DNA of 60,000 bases from Symsagittifera roscoffensis (lineage: Eukaryota > Xenacoelomorpha > Acoela > Convolutidae), in assembly GCF_963678635.1 (NCBI RefSeq), contig NC_087071.1:9597842-9657841 (forward strand), written 5' to 3'. A program made the translations under genes and the position numbers. The first letter of the stretch is position 1, and each line of letters opens with the position of its first letter. Under the pieces are notes generated by a model. That model saw only the letters and a program-made list of their open reading frames with translations, was not told where the DNA came from and did no database searches. Below are positions 23,614 to 36,789 of this stretch, piece by piece.

Positions 23614-23813
23614 NNNNNNNNNNNNNNNNNNNNNNNNNNNNNNNNNNNNNNNNNNNNNNNNNNNNNNNNNNNNNNNNNNNNNNNNNNNNNNNNNNNNNNN
23701 NNNNNNNNNNNNNNNNNNNNNNNNNNNNNNNNNNNNNNNNNNNNNNNNNNNNNNNNNNNNNNNNNNNNNNNNNNNNNNNNNNNNNNNNNNNNNNNNNNNN
23801 NNNNNNNNNNNNN
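23614..23813. other. Assembly gap, 200 N
   Basis: Exactly 200 undetermined bases, typical of a scaffold gap of unknown size. Upstream exons or the promoter of the next gene could be hidden here. Confidence 0.99.
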
Positions 23814-24265
23814 CACCTTTTTCATGCAAATGAAAACGGTTTTTCGTCTGCAAAAAATAATGAAAAACCTAGTTCAAACACAATGACTTTCGGGCAGTTT
23901 GGGCATTTGAATTTGAAATTTTTTCGTTTCGAGCAAAAAATACCAGTAATTTTGTTGTCAAACATGGAGATGCATGACTTAATTTATGTGCTCCCAAGCA
24001 ATTTGTTTGGTAATCAATTTCCAAAAAATGTCTAAAAACTCCTTTTTGGCCTGTTTTTTTTCAAATTTTTTGAAACCCCCTCCTGAGAAAATCCTATATC
24101 CGTCCTTTGTTGATGTTTTTCATCAATATTGGAATTTATTTCATTGTATATTTAATATTATCAAAAAAATTAAAGATGTTACATATTTTTTTTTGATAAA
24201 TTTGAGCCTACAGAAAATCACGATATACTAAAAAAAAACACAATACGCGAAACGTCAATTTTCGA

Positions 24266-27200
24266 ATGAATGAATCTAAAGGCGACCACCCTATACCAAA
24301 AGATGCATTTTACAGCTGGATTCATATAAACGATACTATGTATGACAAAGCAGAAGGTTTCACGACAATTCTAAATGCGAATTGTAAAAAAATTCGCAGC
24401 ATTAAGCTAACTCACAATTTGCATCCAAAAGGAACGCCATTTATTGTTGAAATTCCAAAAACTACTCAACTGGAACAACTGTATTTGGACAGAAATGGAA
24501 TGACCATAAGGTGCTCATTTATTTTGTAAAATTTAGATCAAGATCTTGCCAAGCGTAAAAATTGAAGTAAATGTTCGTTGCTTTTTCCCCTTAATTTTTT
24601 TCTGGGGTTAAGGTTAAGTAAGTATTTAGGAAACTCACCCCCTTCCCCCGTCACAAATAACGAACAAACAACATGGATGTTTTGAAAACCTATAAGAAAG
24701 TGATACTTAATAACCATAGGAATAACAATTATTGTCTAAATCGGAGACTAGTCTAATCCCATTTCTGCCGATTAGCATGCGACAATTTTTGCAGTCATAT
24801 AGCTGCATAAGCGGTTATCCCCTTGTGGTCCTCTTAAAGGTGAAATAATAGGGATTTTTTTACCGTTTATGAATTTTTTTGCCTTTTCTCGATAACTACC
24901 TCACCAAATCTGAAAATTTGAGTTTTTAGCTGGGCCCCTAGTTTTACAGCCCAATAACTAATATAAATGAGATCCTATAAATCTACAGACTACGGAACAC
25001 AATATTTGCGACAGATCCGTCTGCTTCAGAGAAAATTAAGGACAGAGGTGTTTTTATCTACGGCACAAATCTCACAAACTCGCACACAGTATTGAACATA
25101 TGGTTTAAAAAAGACGAAATGGATGCATCGTGAGTAGTTAGCTGAAATTATAACTAATATTTCAAAACTACTTTTCTTTACAGCCAAAAAACGTAGTTCA
25201 GATTTTTTTCATAAGTTGTGATGTTTTTTTTTCGTTTTGTTTCCCAAGAACAGTCTTGAACATCTTTTAAATATTACAGATGAGCATTCATGTATAAAAC
25301 ATTTCATTTATGAATGGTTGTTGATATATTGCACTGTATGAGAGCAATTAAATATCATCTGCCAAAAATTAGTTAAGTTTCTCTCTCCATTTACGATAGT
25401 CTAAAGGTCAGAAAGAAGTATCGACTTCTAATTTCAAAGGTGGAATTTACCTCAGATTTCCCAGCGAAACAAAAAAAATTTGATCCAAGCATGCAATTAT
25501 CCCAAATTGGGTTAGTTTTTATTTTTAAAAAAACGTTTATCAATAAATAGTTTTGAATTGAAAGAGCTATAAAACCATATAATTTAAATTAGAAATCTTA
25601 TAACTTAAACTGTTTCAACAAAAAACAAGTCAAACTTTCCTTGCTGTTTCTTTGATTCTTTCTCAAGCTTCTGTTACCAAAGTGATTTTTAAGCACGCGA
25701 CAACAATAGCGTCTTCATTATATAAATTTCTAAAATAAGGATTTTGAAAAATGTGTTCTTTCATGAAAAAGGTTAATGTCTCTTCTTCGGGATTTTTATT
25801 TGCTTTGGTATAAAAGATCTATTAATTTAAACAAGAGTGAAAAATTTTTCTTGAAACAAAAGAACACAATTGTTTCAATTCAGACTCTCTTGTACTGCAT
25901 AAATGAGATCTAAATAAGAATTCTACAGAAATCAAAAGAACAAACATGACGCTTGCCTCCGAAAAAAATTCGAACAAAATTTTGAAGTACCTTATTGTTA
26001 GGAGAGAGTGATTTTTGCTGGGTCTTCTAATTTTAAATTTGAAGTACTCGCACCCAAAAAAAATCACTAAACTCTAAAAAAATGTTTAAAATCGATCTTC
26101 TAATTTATTAAACTTTCCATTGACTTTTAATCTAAGATAAAAGAATTTTTCTAATTTGCATCTAACTTGTGCATTTTATAGAAATTAAGCATTCTATAAA
26201 AAAATGTCTTAGCTCTTTTCAAAGCAATTCAATATTTTTGATGGCAATTTCATGATTATTGGCACATCGTTTCAGCTCAAGAATTAGTTTGAATAGTGAT
26301 TTTTTTTGCATATCGCGTGATTTTATTAAATAGAATGAAGGTATGGATGTTTATAAAAATTATCTTCCAAGTCAAATTTTCGTAATTAGATGATCCAAAC
26401 TGTGACAAAAAATCTTTTTCTGACAGCAAAATTGCCATCTTTAAGAGATGTTGTTTGAGTGATAACACTTCACAAAAAAATTTTATGATAATTTATGAAT
26501 TTTTTAGGAGACTTTTTAAAAAATTTTTATTCGATTATAGTTGGTTATAATCTGTTTTAAATTTTTGAAAACTGTTGTTGTTATAATGAATTGCTTAAAT
26601 GTCTAATTGTTTTTGATTGTCAAATTTTCTTTTTTTAAAAGAACAACTCTAATTGTAATGCATTTGGTCGAATTCTCTTTTTACTGAGCAGATATGAAAA
26701 ATGCAGCAGAAGTCCAAATAAAAAACAGTAAATATAGTTCCTGGTTGAAGATAAAAACTGAAAATTTTATGTATCAAGACTACCTGTATCAAGGTAAAAT
26801 TCTTAAGGTTCAGAAAAATTTTTTATGCTCTAGGGGATAATTTTTGTATTTAAAAATTTGATATTACTTTTATTTTAAAAAAAGAAACGAAATATTTTGA
26901 TTAATTTTGAGCTTTTTTTTAGAAAAAAAAATGAAGTACAAAGTGATATGTTTTGCTTTTAGCAAAAAGTCAAAGAAATCAAAAGGCGCTTTTGTTTGTA
27001 AGTCAAAGCGATTTCTGGAAGATTGAATTTCCGCATACGCGACCATAGAACAAACTTATCTTGCGATCATTTTCTAGAATAGTTATCCCGAATTGACCAA
27101 ATTGGCAATGTGTTATACCCCCATAACTTGACAAAAAACGAGCATAATTGAAATAAGTATTTAAGATTGAGCTCAATACCTTCACGATTACAAATAAAAG

Positions 27201-30200
27201 TTCCGTCAAAAAAAGCTAGATAAAAATTCAATAATTGCCTAAAGATTATAAAAAAAACAGCCCGCGTTCAAGTATTTTAAGACTCGGAACAAAAATCATG
27301 ATATTTGAACATAAATGGATAGATAACTATTAAAATTGCAAATTGTGTTTTTTTTCTTAAAACTAGAAGCGACGTTTTCAATTTTTCGACTTGTTGGTCG
27401 CGCAGGCCATACTTGCTTGAGACCAAAGTCAAATCAGCTTTAATTTTGACGAAAAAAATCAAAACATAGATCATTTTTTGTCAAAACATAAGATTAGTAC
27501 AGTCAAAACAAAAATCAATATCAATCTTTTTTATCAAACTAATTTCAACATATAACCTTATTTTAAAATAGAACAAAATTGTCAAGAAAAGAGCTCTGCA
27601 AATTAGTGAGCAACCATGCGTTGAGGAGAATTGTTTGATGTAATTTTTAAATTTTAGAAGTCTTCATATAAACTCGGGAAACAGATATTTGAAAATAGAG
27701 TCGAACAAATTTTGCAAGTATTGCTTGAACTTCAAACTGCGTTGTTTGAACTGGGTTGCTTCGAACTCCTTGAGGTTCTTGTGAGCTGGTATTTTTCTCA
27801 GTGGTTAAAAAAGGAAAGTAAAACAAACAAGACTGCTCGTATCAAAGCAAAGCCCTGAATGTTTCGACTGCCTTTTAAGGTTGATGGAGCAGTAATAACA
27901 TGAAACAACTAAATGTAAAAAATAAAAAATGAAATTTTATACAAAAGTCACCCGACACCCCATTTAAAGTTCAAAAGGATAGTTTTGCTCCTTGAAACAA
28001 ATCAATTATGGCAAATAGGCTTCTTTCAACCAATTTGGAACGATTTCTAAGACGGATTAAATCACCGCTTACGCATTATTAGCGCGAATTATATCGCGCG
28101 TTAATTGTCCCAAATTGGCTAAAATGGCCAATCTTTAAACCCCCGTAACTTTACGAAAAATGATCACAGGTGAAATATCTTTTCAAATTTGAGCTCAAGA
28201 CAACAATACTTTTCGAATGATATAAAAAAAAAAACCGTCAAAAATGTCTAGTTAAAAAGTCAAAATTTGTCTGAAGAAAAGAAACCACCCGAGCAAAAAT
28301 ATTCGATAACTTTTTTATCGAAAGTCGGAACAACAAGCGAATGTAAATACTAAACAAGACTGCTGGTATCAGGGCGAAGCCCTGAATGTTTCGACTGCCT
28401 TTTAAGGTTTATCGAGCAGTAATAACATTAAAAAATTAAATATAAGAAAAAATAAAATGAAAATTTTTTTTCTAAAATTTGAAATTTTTTATGAAAATCA
28501 TCCCCCCACACGCCAAAAGTTTAGATTTCGCTTCTTGTAACAAACCAAGTATGGCAAGTAAGCTTCTTTCAAACTATTTGGAACGATTTCATAGACGGAT
28601 TAACTCTCCGCTTACGCGTTGATAGCGCGAAATATATCGCGCATTAATTGTCCCAAATTTGCCAAAATGGCAATCTTTAAACCCCCGTAACTTTACAAAA
28701 AATGATTACAGGTGAAATATCTTTTCAAATTTGAGCTCAGAACAACAATACCTTTCGAATGATATTACAAAAATTTCCGTCAAAAATGGCTAGTTAAAAA
28801 GTCGAAATCACAAATATTCCGTTACTTTCGTATCGAATGTCGGAACAACAACCTTGTAATTATAAAAACTTTAACTAAAGAAATGCGAATAGACATTCGA
28901 AACTATTTGTGGAAAAAACGATATATTTTTCTTTCTGAAATGTCGAATGTTTCAATATTTACTGAGCATATCTCTAATTTTTGTTAGGTCGCAAAAAAAA
29001 TTAAACTGCCGAGTTTTTGGAACATAGTTGCTAAAAGATAAAAAAAATTCAAATTCATTCGTTTTTAATTGTTTGGGAAATTACTTACAAAAATATTATG
29101 CTATGATATAAATAAAACCGTCCAGTATATGCTAAGACTACCAAAAAAGCAGAAAATTCCGAAGTTAAGTCCATATTGTCTTCTCAAAACCTCAATAAAC
29201 TAACGCTTTTAAAAACACACGTTAAATTTTTATGTGGTATCAATGAATAAAAGGAGAGTTCAAAAGATCCCAAGTACAAAAATGCCGAATTTAAAATGTG
29301 ATCAATTATACCGAAAACCGATAATCCAATAAAATTTTCGAATTCAGTTTGTGAATTGATAGTGATACTGTCTTGTTTTGGATCGAAACTGAGAGACAAA
29401 ACTGAAAAAAATTATTTGATCAAATAAATTTAAGACGTCACACTGGGTCCAATGTCAATTTGACTTCAATTTTTTGTCAATAATTTCTGAAAATAAACGC
29501 AAGACTCAAAAAAGATTCGACACTGATGTGCCGCCTCGAATTAAATATTTATACTTAATTTTGCCAAGTTTACCCATTGATGAAGCGTAAGCAGAAAAAA
29601 ATGATCCTTAACAGCCAAATATTTAAGTGTGATTTCAGAGTTGTCTATGAGCCGATATTCAACGGAACCAATTTCACATGGCCGTCTTTTTATTCACAAC
29701 CAGGTAAATTTATTTTTTCTCACATCATCTGATAAAATCCAAAGAGCTAAAAATACGGAAACTGTCGCTTATCAAAGACCAAGTTTCAAGCGACAAAAAA
29801 ACTAGAATTGATTTTTAGCTTTGAATTTGAATTTAAAATTTCAGAACTCCCAGTGTTATAGAAAGTATCCAGTGATGAAACTTTTCTCTAAGTAAAAATG
29901 AAAGAGCTTCAAATGAAATTTTTGCCACGAAACTTGAAATCTGAAATTTTTTTCAAAAGAATACAACTTGTTTTTTTGAACTGCTCGAGAACATCGACAT
30001 TCTTCCAACTGCCCGTTGACTATGCTTAGTCTATATAGACTATAGTTGAACGAACATCGCAAGGTAAAAAAAACAATGCAAATGCATCGGAATAATTGTT
30101 AACCGAAAAGTTAAAAGTACAAAACCTGATATTATTTTTATCTTAGGAAAATGTACTCGCCAACGGTTTTCTTTGGTATCCAAGTTCACGTACCTTTTTT

Positions 30201-33200
30201 AAACATAATTTTTTCTAAAGGTAAATTAACGAAATGATTTCTTACGTATACGGGTCATAGTGATATGATTTTGTTGTTATTTTTCAGGGAAAAATTTGAA
30301 GTGTTTTTCAATTTCATGCTGAAGAAAAAAATCCTTTGGATAATGTTTTGAAAAACGGTCAATATAAATTTCCAATTTACCTGTTTGTGTTTCCTTGGAA
30401 CCTATTCGCATTGCCTGATTATCACAAACCTTGACATACAAACTAAATGAGCCAGGACAAACATGTTTGCTCTTAAAAACTTAATTTTCTTAAACCCATT
30501 GTTACAGCACAAAACTTATGTATTTGTGAGGTAGGGGCAAATGAAAAAAGCCTCCCAATCATAAGCATGCTATATTTTGATTGATAACTTTTGAAAATGT
30601 TTTAGAGAAGCCAGTGAAATTGATTGCACTTGGAGTGTACCCTGAGACGAAGGAAGTTAGATACGTGAACATTACTCTGCCAAAAGAAATCTTCCAGGTC
30701 CTAAATTTCTAGAAACCTTATCGAGTCTGAGTTACAGTAGTTTCACTAAACTAATCACTATGAGCACTGATATACCTTTTTTTAAGAGTAAAAGAGCGAT
30801 AAGTTTTTTCACAGATAAAAGGTGCTGATGATTTTTTTTGTTTTTTTTTTTCAGAACAAGTCCTAATTTGCTCTATAGCTTAACAAGTTCATCTGACATA
30901 TGTATGAGTTTGTGCAATTTGCAGATAGGAATGCAGATTTTGAGTTCAATTCAAGTAGCTAAAAGTTAGGCAAATATTATAATCTATGGTTGTTTTAACT
31001 AAAAATGATGCAAGAAATGTGTCCATTTTTCATTTTTGGATTTCAATTTCTAACTTCTCCTCAAAATTACGCTCAAAATTACACTAAAAATAAAGCTAGC
31101 TTCTCCTCAAAATTACGCTTTTTTGATCAAATTGGAAGTCTTTCACTAAGACTAAAGTAGGAAACTCTGGATGCTGAGGGGCTCAGAGACCTGAAAAAAA
31201 GCCTACCCCCTCCCCCGCATCAAATAACCACTACTGTTTTATTTTTTTGCAATAAGAATACTTAGCTAAAAAAATGTTTGCTTCTTATTCATTTTTCTCC
31301 ACGTGTCTTTTGTGGTCATGTTATCAAAATTAAACGATTTTTTCTGCGCTCATATTTAGTCTGTTGTTCATTTCTGAAAAAAAAAACGATATTTTCTTTG
31401 AAAATTACGTCATAATTATATTTCAAATTTGCAAGGAGATGGAAAATGTTTTTTTTTTCGTTTTAGTTAAATAGTGTTTTAGGGAATGTTGCAGTTTAGT
31501 GCATTTGTTCTGATGGTTGAAATTTAATAGCCCATGTACAACAAACAAAATAGGACCGAATATTAAACACTTCGAAATTCAATCATTTAACTTTTTTCTG
31601 CAACAATTACAAAAAATTGAGGTTTGATTCGTTATTGATACCATGAGCGCAACCAAGTCTTTCTAGGTCAAAGCGTAATTTTCTTAAGATTTGATGTGAT
31701 TTGATATATAAGTCTGAGCTTAGTTCAGGCTCTTGACGATGCCAAATTGTGCATTTTGTGAATTGTAAGCGGATTCCGCAACAGAAAAAAATCAGATTTG
31801 TCGCGGAATCCGCAACATTGCTATTTTTCTTTGAGCTTCTCTGCTGTTATGGATTCCACGGACAAATACGTAGAACACTGTGTTGCTCAAATTACTCCAA
31901 AAACAGGCAACTTTGCGGAATCCGCAACAAAATGTGTAAAATCTGGAATCATTTTGTGGAATCCATGAACAAATAATAATATATGTGCTTTGTAAACTTC
32001 AGCTGTCGCGGAAAATTGTTAGCAGATTCCACAAACTGTAAGCGGAATCCGCATACTGCAAGCGAAGTCCGCATAAATTTGCGGAATCCGCTTACATTTG
32101 CGGAATCCGTTTACATTCGTGGTATCCGGAACAACTACTTGTATTCGCTCGTTGACGCGGAACCCGAAACAAAATCAATATGCCGACAAAATTTACGTTA
32201 CAGCTATTTGTACGCAGAATCCACTGTAATTTTGTAAGTGGAATCCACTTACATTTTGGAACATGTTTGAAGACTTGTCTCTGGAATCCAGGAACATACA
32301 GACACAAATTGTGCGCCTAGCCAGTGCACAGTTTGGCCTCGTAATTTTGTTCAGGATTTTTTCAAAAAGTCTTACATTTTGTTCAGGCTAAAATTGCTTT
32401 TTGCGGTTTGGCGTTTAATTTTCTTACTTCAGTTTGATTCCTGTGTTAAAAGAAAGGCAAATTCCACTATCAAACAGCGTTAGAGTAAAGGTTACGAAAA
32501 AATGGAATTGAGATATCAGGTTTCCCAGCGAAGTAAATTTTTTTCCTTTAAATGCAATTTTCTCAAACTGGTTTGATTTTATCCGAACAGTATCAATAAA
32601 AAAATGTTCAAGAAATTCGAAAACAAAAAAACAAAGCCATTTAGTTTTTCTTTCTTAAAATATCGGTTTTCAGGAAACAAGTCAAATTATATCTCGCTTT
32701 AAATGCGTTCATTGACTCTTTTCCAACTGCCTATTGACTATACTTTAGTTGAATCTATGGCAGAAGTTTTTTTTCAGGAAAAATCTTAAAATTTTCAAAA
32801 AACTGTTTTAGAAATCTTTTCTTCAAAAGAAGCGACTAAGGAAACTTCTATAACTGTCGTTCAGAAAAATCCAGACTTTCTTGACTCGGAGAATTTTTTG
32901 AACGTACGACTAAGAGGGCTGTAAAATGATTTTTTTCTCAACTCATTCTGAAAATTGTTTGTGAAACTTGATTTTCTATGGAAAACAAGAAAAAAAGGAA
33001 GAACAAAAAAAACACACATGAATACAAAGTTGTTCCCCATTTTCCAATGTAAAAACGACAATTTTAAAAAACTCAATCGGTAATGTGTATCAAAGCATAG
33101 CTGATTTGTTTGTAAAAGCTCTATCTGCATTTTTTATAAATTAGTTAATCAGCCCACATATAATTTTTCTAGAAAGAGCCCCGTTAGCAAAAATTAAAAT

Positions 33201-36200
33201 TATTTTGAAGAAACAAATGGCAGCCCGCAGAGGAACGTAGTAATTATGTCTAATTGTCAGTAGATTTAGATGATATTTGAATCATCAAGTTTCAATTGAA
33301 TTTACAAATTATTACCTGCGGAGTTTTTTGACATAAACTTGTTTTCAGTACGTTCCTTCAATTGATCTGCTGTGTCTGCCGCTGAATAGGGATAATGATG
33401 TCATTAATTTCACAGCAGCAGTAGAAATTGGAGCCTTAGGCATTGAGCAGTTCATCGGTCGACAGTTCTCATTCGCTGACTTGGGAAAAGTTAGTAGGTT
33501 CTTTCTCATTATCATTTCGAGCAATTTAAACCCCCCGTAGAAAATTATTATAATATTTTGATAGTGAAACAGTTTTTTTTTTTTGAGAAAATATTTTTTA
33601 AATAATCGAGGGCCAAAATTTTTGTTTAGTTTCTGAGTTTTGGGCTCCTTTTGATATCATTAGCTTAATTTTCAAATTCTTCAAGTTGATTTTGATTTGT
33701 TAAGAGTCATAAAAGTAGAAGTTTTGGAGTTGTTCTGTTTGTTCCTTTTTCATGTGAAAAATTTAAGATTTGTTCACGTTCAAGTTTGATTTCTTTGCGG
33801 TTTGATTTTGGGTATTAAACATCAAAACTCCAACGCTGAGCAGCGACAATTTTAATGCCACGCAGAACCAGAACGAATTCGAGTTTTAAAAGACGAGGAT
33901 TTCAATTTACAGGTTTTTCACCGGAATAAATTACCTATAGATCCAGTATTCTCAACTTGGGTTATTTTTATCAAAAAAGTGACAAACAGTGTTTCGTTTC
34001 TTAAATTCAAAAAACAACAACGCCAGATATCTTTTTTCCAAAAAACTGAATTTTTTTTGAAAATTAAGTCAGCTTTTTTCCAATTTCTTTGTGTTTGTTG
34101 ACTGTTTCCATTATGTTGCTTAGTTTCACTTTGAAACCTTATCCTCGTTTTGCAAGTTTAGTATCCAAGTTGGAGTGTAGTGAAAATTTCAAAAAAAAAA
34201 ATACATAAAGAATTGGGATCATTGAAGAAAAAATTGTTTTTTTAATCAAGATTTAACCGAAGAAAAACATTTTTTCTTTTTATAAAATCTTAGTTTCATT
34301 CAGTTTTTCTCTTTTGCAATTTGTTTTGCCTAAATTTTCTGTTTGTTATAATTTTTTTGGAATTCATGAACGAAAAGTTTTTCTCTCATTTTTATTGCGT
34401 TTTTTTAATTTTTAGCCTCCAATTCGGGTAGCGGTCGAACATCTAAAAAATTGAATTGGTGCAAACAGAAGTGGATTCGGGGGGATCTTTTGGTTCTCAC
34501 CTTAGGATATTCATCTTTGGCTCACCAACCCTAAAAATTGTTTAGAGGCGCATTTGACGCCAATGTATACTAACTTGTACGATGACCGAGAGCCAAAAAA
34601 CGCGACTTTTTGGTCAAAAGATTCCGGAAAGTAGTTAAAAACTTCCAAACTTTTGGCGGTGGAGCCGAATATTTTGTCATAAAAGAGTCTAAATAGTGAT
34701 TTGAAAGTGATTGGAAAGGCAATTTGGTCGACCTGAATTAGAAACTTTAACAAGTTTATCCAAAATTGAATCAAATGATACCTTGAACACCAGGCCAGAT
34801 TCAAGAAAGTTTTCTATTTTGTTTACCTTTTGAGTGGAAACCCTGAATGCACCGTAAAAACTTGATATTGTGAAATCATCATATATGCCAAATATCTCAG
34901 AAACCATAGAGTGTTTCAAACATCACAAAAACAGCTTTACTAGGGCAAACGTCCGGCATTTCTCAACAAGTTTGGCAAAGTTCCGATTTCTACCTTTCGT
35001 TAAAACATAATACTGTGGTCGAATGAAATCCAATTACAGTTTGCGCTGAACTCCTTCCTATTTTTGGGATTTTGACGTCATAATGTTAGGCAACTCTTGT
35101 ATAAGAGCAGTCGTTTGCCGTATCTGATAATCTCAATTGGTACAGTTTAAACATCTAATATGTCAAACATCCAAAAAATCGAAAAACGCTGTAAACATCC
35201 GGAAAACAGCTTTATTAGGTCAAACATCCGACATTTTTCAAAAAATAATGCAGAGATCCTATTTCTACCGTTCCTTTAGCAGATGCTATACTTGTCGGTT
35301 AAAGGCGGATCGCCGCGGTCGCGCCAACGTGTTGCGAGCTTGCCAACAGAGTGTAGGACTCTACATCAAAATTAGAGCCGGTTATCGCCGCCAAGCTTAC
35401 GATGACCTTTTACTGAGAGTTGGCTAAGTTGGAATCTGATAATTGAACATCGTCTTGTTTTGGAAATTTGAACGTTATAGTATTACATCATTGCATTATT
35501 TTTCATATAAGTTAGGATGTTGACATATCGGATGTTTGCACCAGACCCGTTCGCACTAGCACCCTCAAATTCACGCTTCGACAGTTTGTATCATAAGTTT
35601 TTTCTAAACTAATTTCAAATTTATATATTTAATGGAAAGGCTCATGAGGCTCTCGATAAAAAAGTCAACAAAAACACCGAAAATTTTGTTGACTATTAAT
35701 TTCAAATATGGATTTCCAAGGTTAGAAAAAACAACCGGAGTTTTTATTGTTTGTTTTGTGTTATCCAAAAACTGTCTATTACAAAAAATGTTTCAATGTC
35801 AAAGGTTTTCAGGTAAGAGAGTGCAACGACCCTAACAGAATATTGCATTTAACCGAGGATATTCACAACTTGTGGACAACCGGATTGTGCTTCGAAATTG
35901 TGAAACACACCGAACAAAATACTCTGGGAAAATATGCTCTCTGTGCTTATTGCTTGTCAGTGTATTATAAGAAACCAACAAATGAAACGATGATAAATAT
36001 GACTTATAAATACTGGACCTGTTACTATCAAGATCCAGCAAACGGGCCAAATGAGGTTTATCAATTTAATTTCAAGCACTGATTTTAGGGTAAAAACAAC
36101 ATGTTGTGAAAACTTACAACAAAATTGACAGAATTTTTTTATATAAGCACTATTTAGCTCTTTTTCTTAAACCCACCCACGCACCTCAGTAAAGCTTCAC

Positions 36201-36686
36201 TTTTCTGGTTTTGAAGTTTCAACGCTAGAAAAATTTGAGATGCAGAAATACTAAAATCGTCTCTTTCCTCCCCACCTCACATAAGCATTATTTTTTTAGT
36301 GTGACAATTAATTTTAAAAGGTTTAGTATGAAGACCAAATATGTTACTATGATTTAATTAGTCCGCATTTCAACTTTCATAAGAATCAGACAAAATGGAA
36401 ACAATAACTACTTTTTAAGTTATCCAGGTGAAGGAAGGAAAAAGAGTCCAAAAATCAATTAATGAAGTTATTCAATTTAAAATAAAGAAGCTTGAACTTA
36501 AATTGTTTTTCAACAAAGCATCAAAACTGGCCTTACCCAATGACGTCAGATGATATGATTCGTGATCAAATGTGGAAACCAGTGGAACAAAGACCAGAAT
36601 ATGTCTCCATCTGGGCTCCAGTAGCTGGCTATGTTCCAGTTACAAGACCAGAGTTGTTGACATGGCTCGATTACCAATACTATTAA
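24266..36686 (+). CDS. Unrecognised eight-exon gene, about 401 residues
   Basis: Exons: 24266-24510, 24989-25129, 25400-25510, 29639-29703, 30606-30697, 33349-33489, 35813-36055, 36519-36686. Phases agree at all seven junctions and the sum is 402 codons ending in TAA. An optional 39-base exon (36428-36466) would also keep frame. The protein has mostly beta-strand-like segments, no obvious signal peptide or membrane helix, and several Asn-x-Thr sites (NLT, NGTNFT, NIT, NFT, NET). It ends in an aromatic-rich tail with RPEYVSIWAPVAGYVPV. I do not recognise the family. Introns 3 to 6 are 0.9-4.1 kb and hold duplicated blocks; the other introns are shorter. The donor of exon 1 (AAG|GTGCTC) and the acceptor of the last exon (AACAAAG) are weaker than the rest. 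A start in the first exon is assumed; upstream sequence is broken by the gap. Confidence 0.6.
27003..27230. repeat. Diverged third copy of the 0.53 kb intron repeat
   Basis: Contains CCGCATACGC, GAATTGACCAAATTGGCAAT, ATACCCCCATAACTTGAC and GATTGAGCTCAATACC in the same order and orientation as the two better-preserved copies downstream. Confidence 0.55.
27826..28350. repeat. Intron tandem repeat, copy 1 (about 0.53 kb)
   Basis: Begins AACAAGACTGCTCGTATC, contains CCCTGAATGTTTCGACTGCC, a GCGCGA...TCGCGC inverted motif near 28082, ACCCCCGTAACTTTACG-like sequence and GAGCTCAAGACAACAATAC, and ends near GTCGGAACAACAAGCG. It repeats directly downstream at about 85% identity by eye. Confidence 0.8.
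28352..28866. repeat. Intron tandem repeat, copy 2
   Basis: Direct continuation of the previous unit with the same landmarks: AACAAGACTGCTGGTATC, CCCTGAATGTTTCGACTGCC, GCGCGAAATATATCGCGC, CCCGTAACTTTAC, GTCGGAACAACAACC. Confidence 0.8.
31740..32300. repeat. Minisatellite of short palindromes with core GCGGAATCCGC
   Basis: At least twelve intact or near-intact copies of an 11-base odd palindrome (arms GCGGA/TCCGC around a central A or T) lie in this 0.56 kb intron segment, spaced irregularly. The densest part is 32037-32132, where GCGGAATCCGC alternates with TTACATTT-like spacers. Degenerate copies such as TGGAATCCA keep the GGAATCC centre. Confidence 0.75.
32447..32575 (+). pseudogene. Decayed copy of exon 3 of the unrecognised gene
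   Basis: Resembles 25386-25530. Shared landmarks are CAGGTTTCCCAGCGAAGTAA (true exon: CAGATTTCCCAGCGAAACAA), AATGCAATT.TC.CAAA, and a following TATCAATAAA. The copy has lost the open frame and the donor, and lies in intron 5. Confidence 0.5.
34917..35280. repeat. Direct repeat pair in intron 6
   Basis: A block with ACAGCTTTACTAGGGCAAAC, CCGGCATTTCTCAAC and TCCGATTTCTACC (34930-35000) recurs at 35203-35270 as ACAGCTTTATTAGGTCAAAC, CCGACATTTTTCAAA and TCCTATTTCTACC. Spacing is about 270 bp. Confidence 0.6.
35281..35427 (+). other. GC-rich open island of unknown nature
   Basis: A local stretch much richer in G+C than its surroundings. It is open in one plus frame, with an Arg/Ala/Cys-rich translation (CYTCRLKADRRGRANVLRA...), and ends in TAA. 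It could be an unrelated insertion, a lost exon or a fragment of another gene. It has no strong splice sites and is not placed in the gene model. Confidence 0.3.
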
Positions 36687-36737
36687 TGCGTTTCAAGGCT
36701 AGAGCTACTTCTCGGGCAGAAACTAAAGGTACTGGAT

Positions 36738-36768
36738 AATAAATTTACCTAAATACAGCTTGAATAAA
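36738..36768 (+). terminator. Poly(A) signals of the unrecognised gene
   Basis: Two AATAAA hexamers, at 36738 and 36763, lie 52 and 77 bp after the stop codon. This supports 36686 as the end of the gene. Confidence 0.5.
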
Positions 36769-36789
36769 AAAGTAACAAGAGTGATAACC

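Larger units (their letters stand above)
25511..29638. other. Large intron 3 of the unrecognised gene
   Basis: Apart from the repeats at 27003-28866, it holds one exon-like island (26692-26793) whose phase does not fit the gene model, and an AT-rich remainder with nothing I can support. Confidence 0.45.

Noticed and set aside
35137-35427. 96-codon frame taken as a whole gene
   Set aside because: Its first half is ordinary intron repeat. Only the GC-rich end is unusual, so it was recorded as an island rather than a gene.
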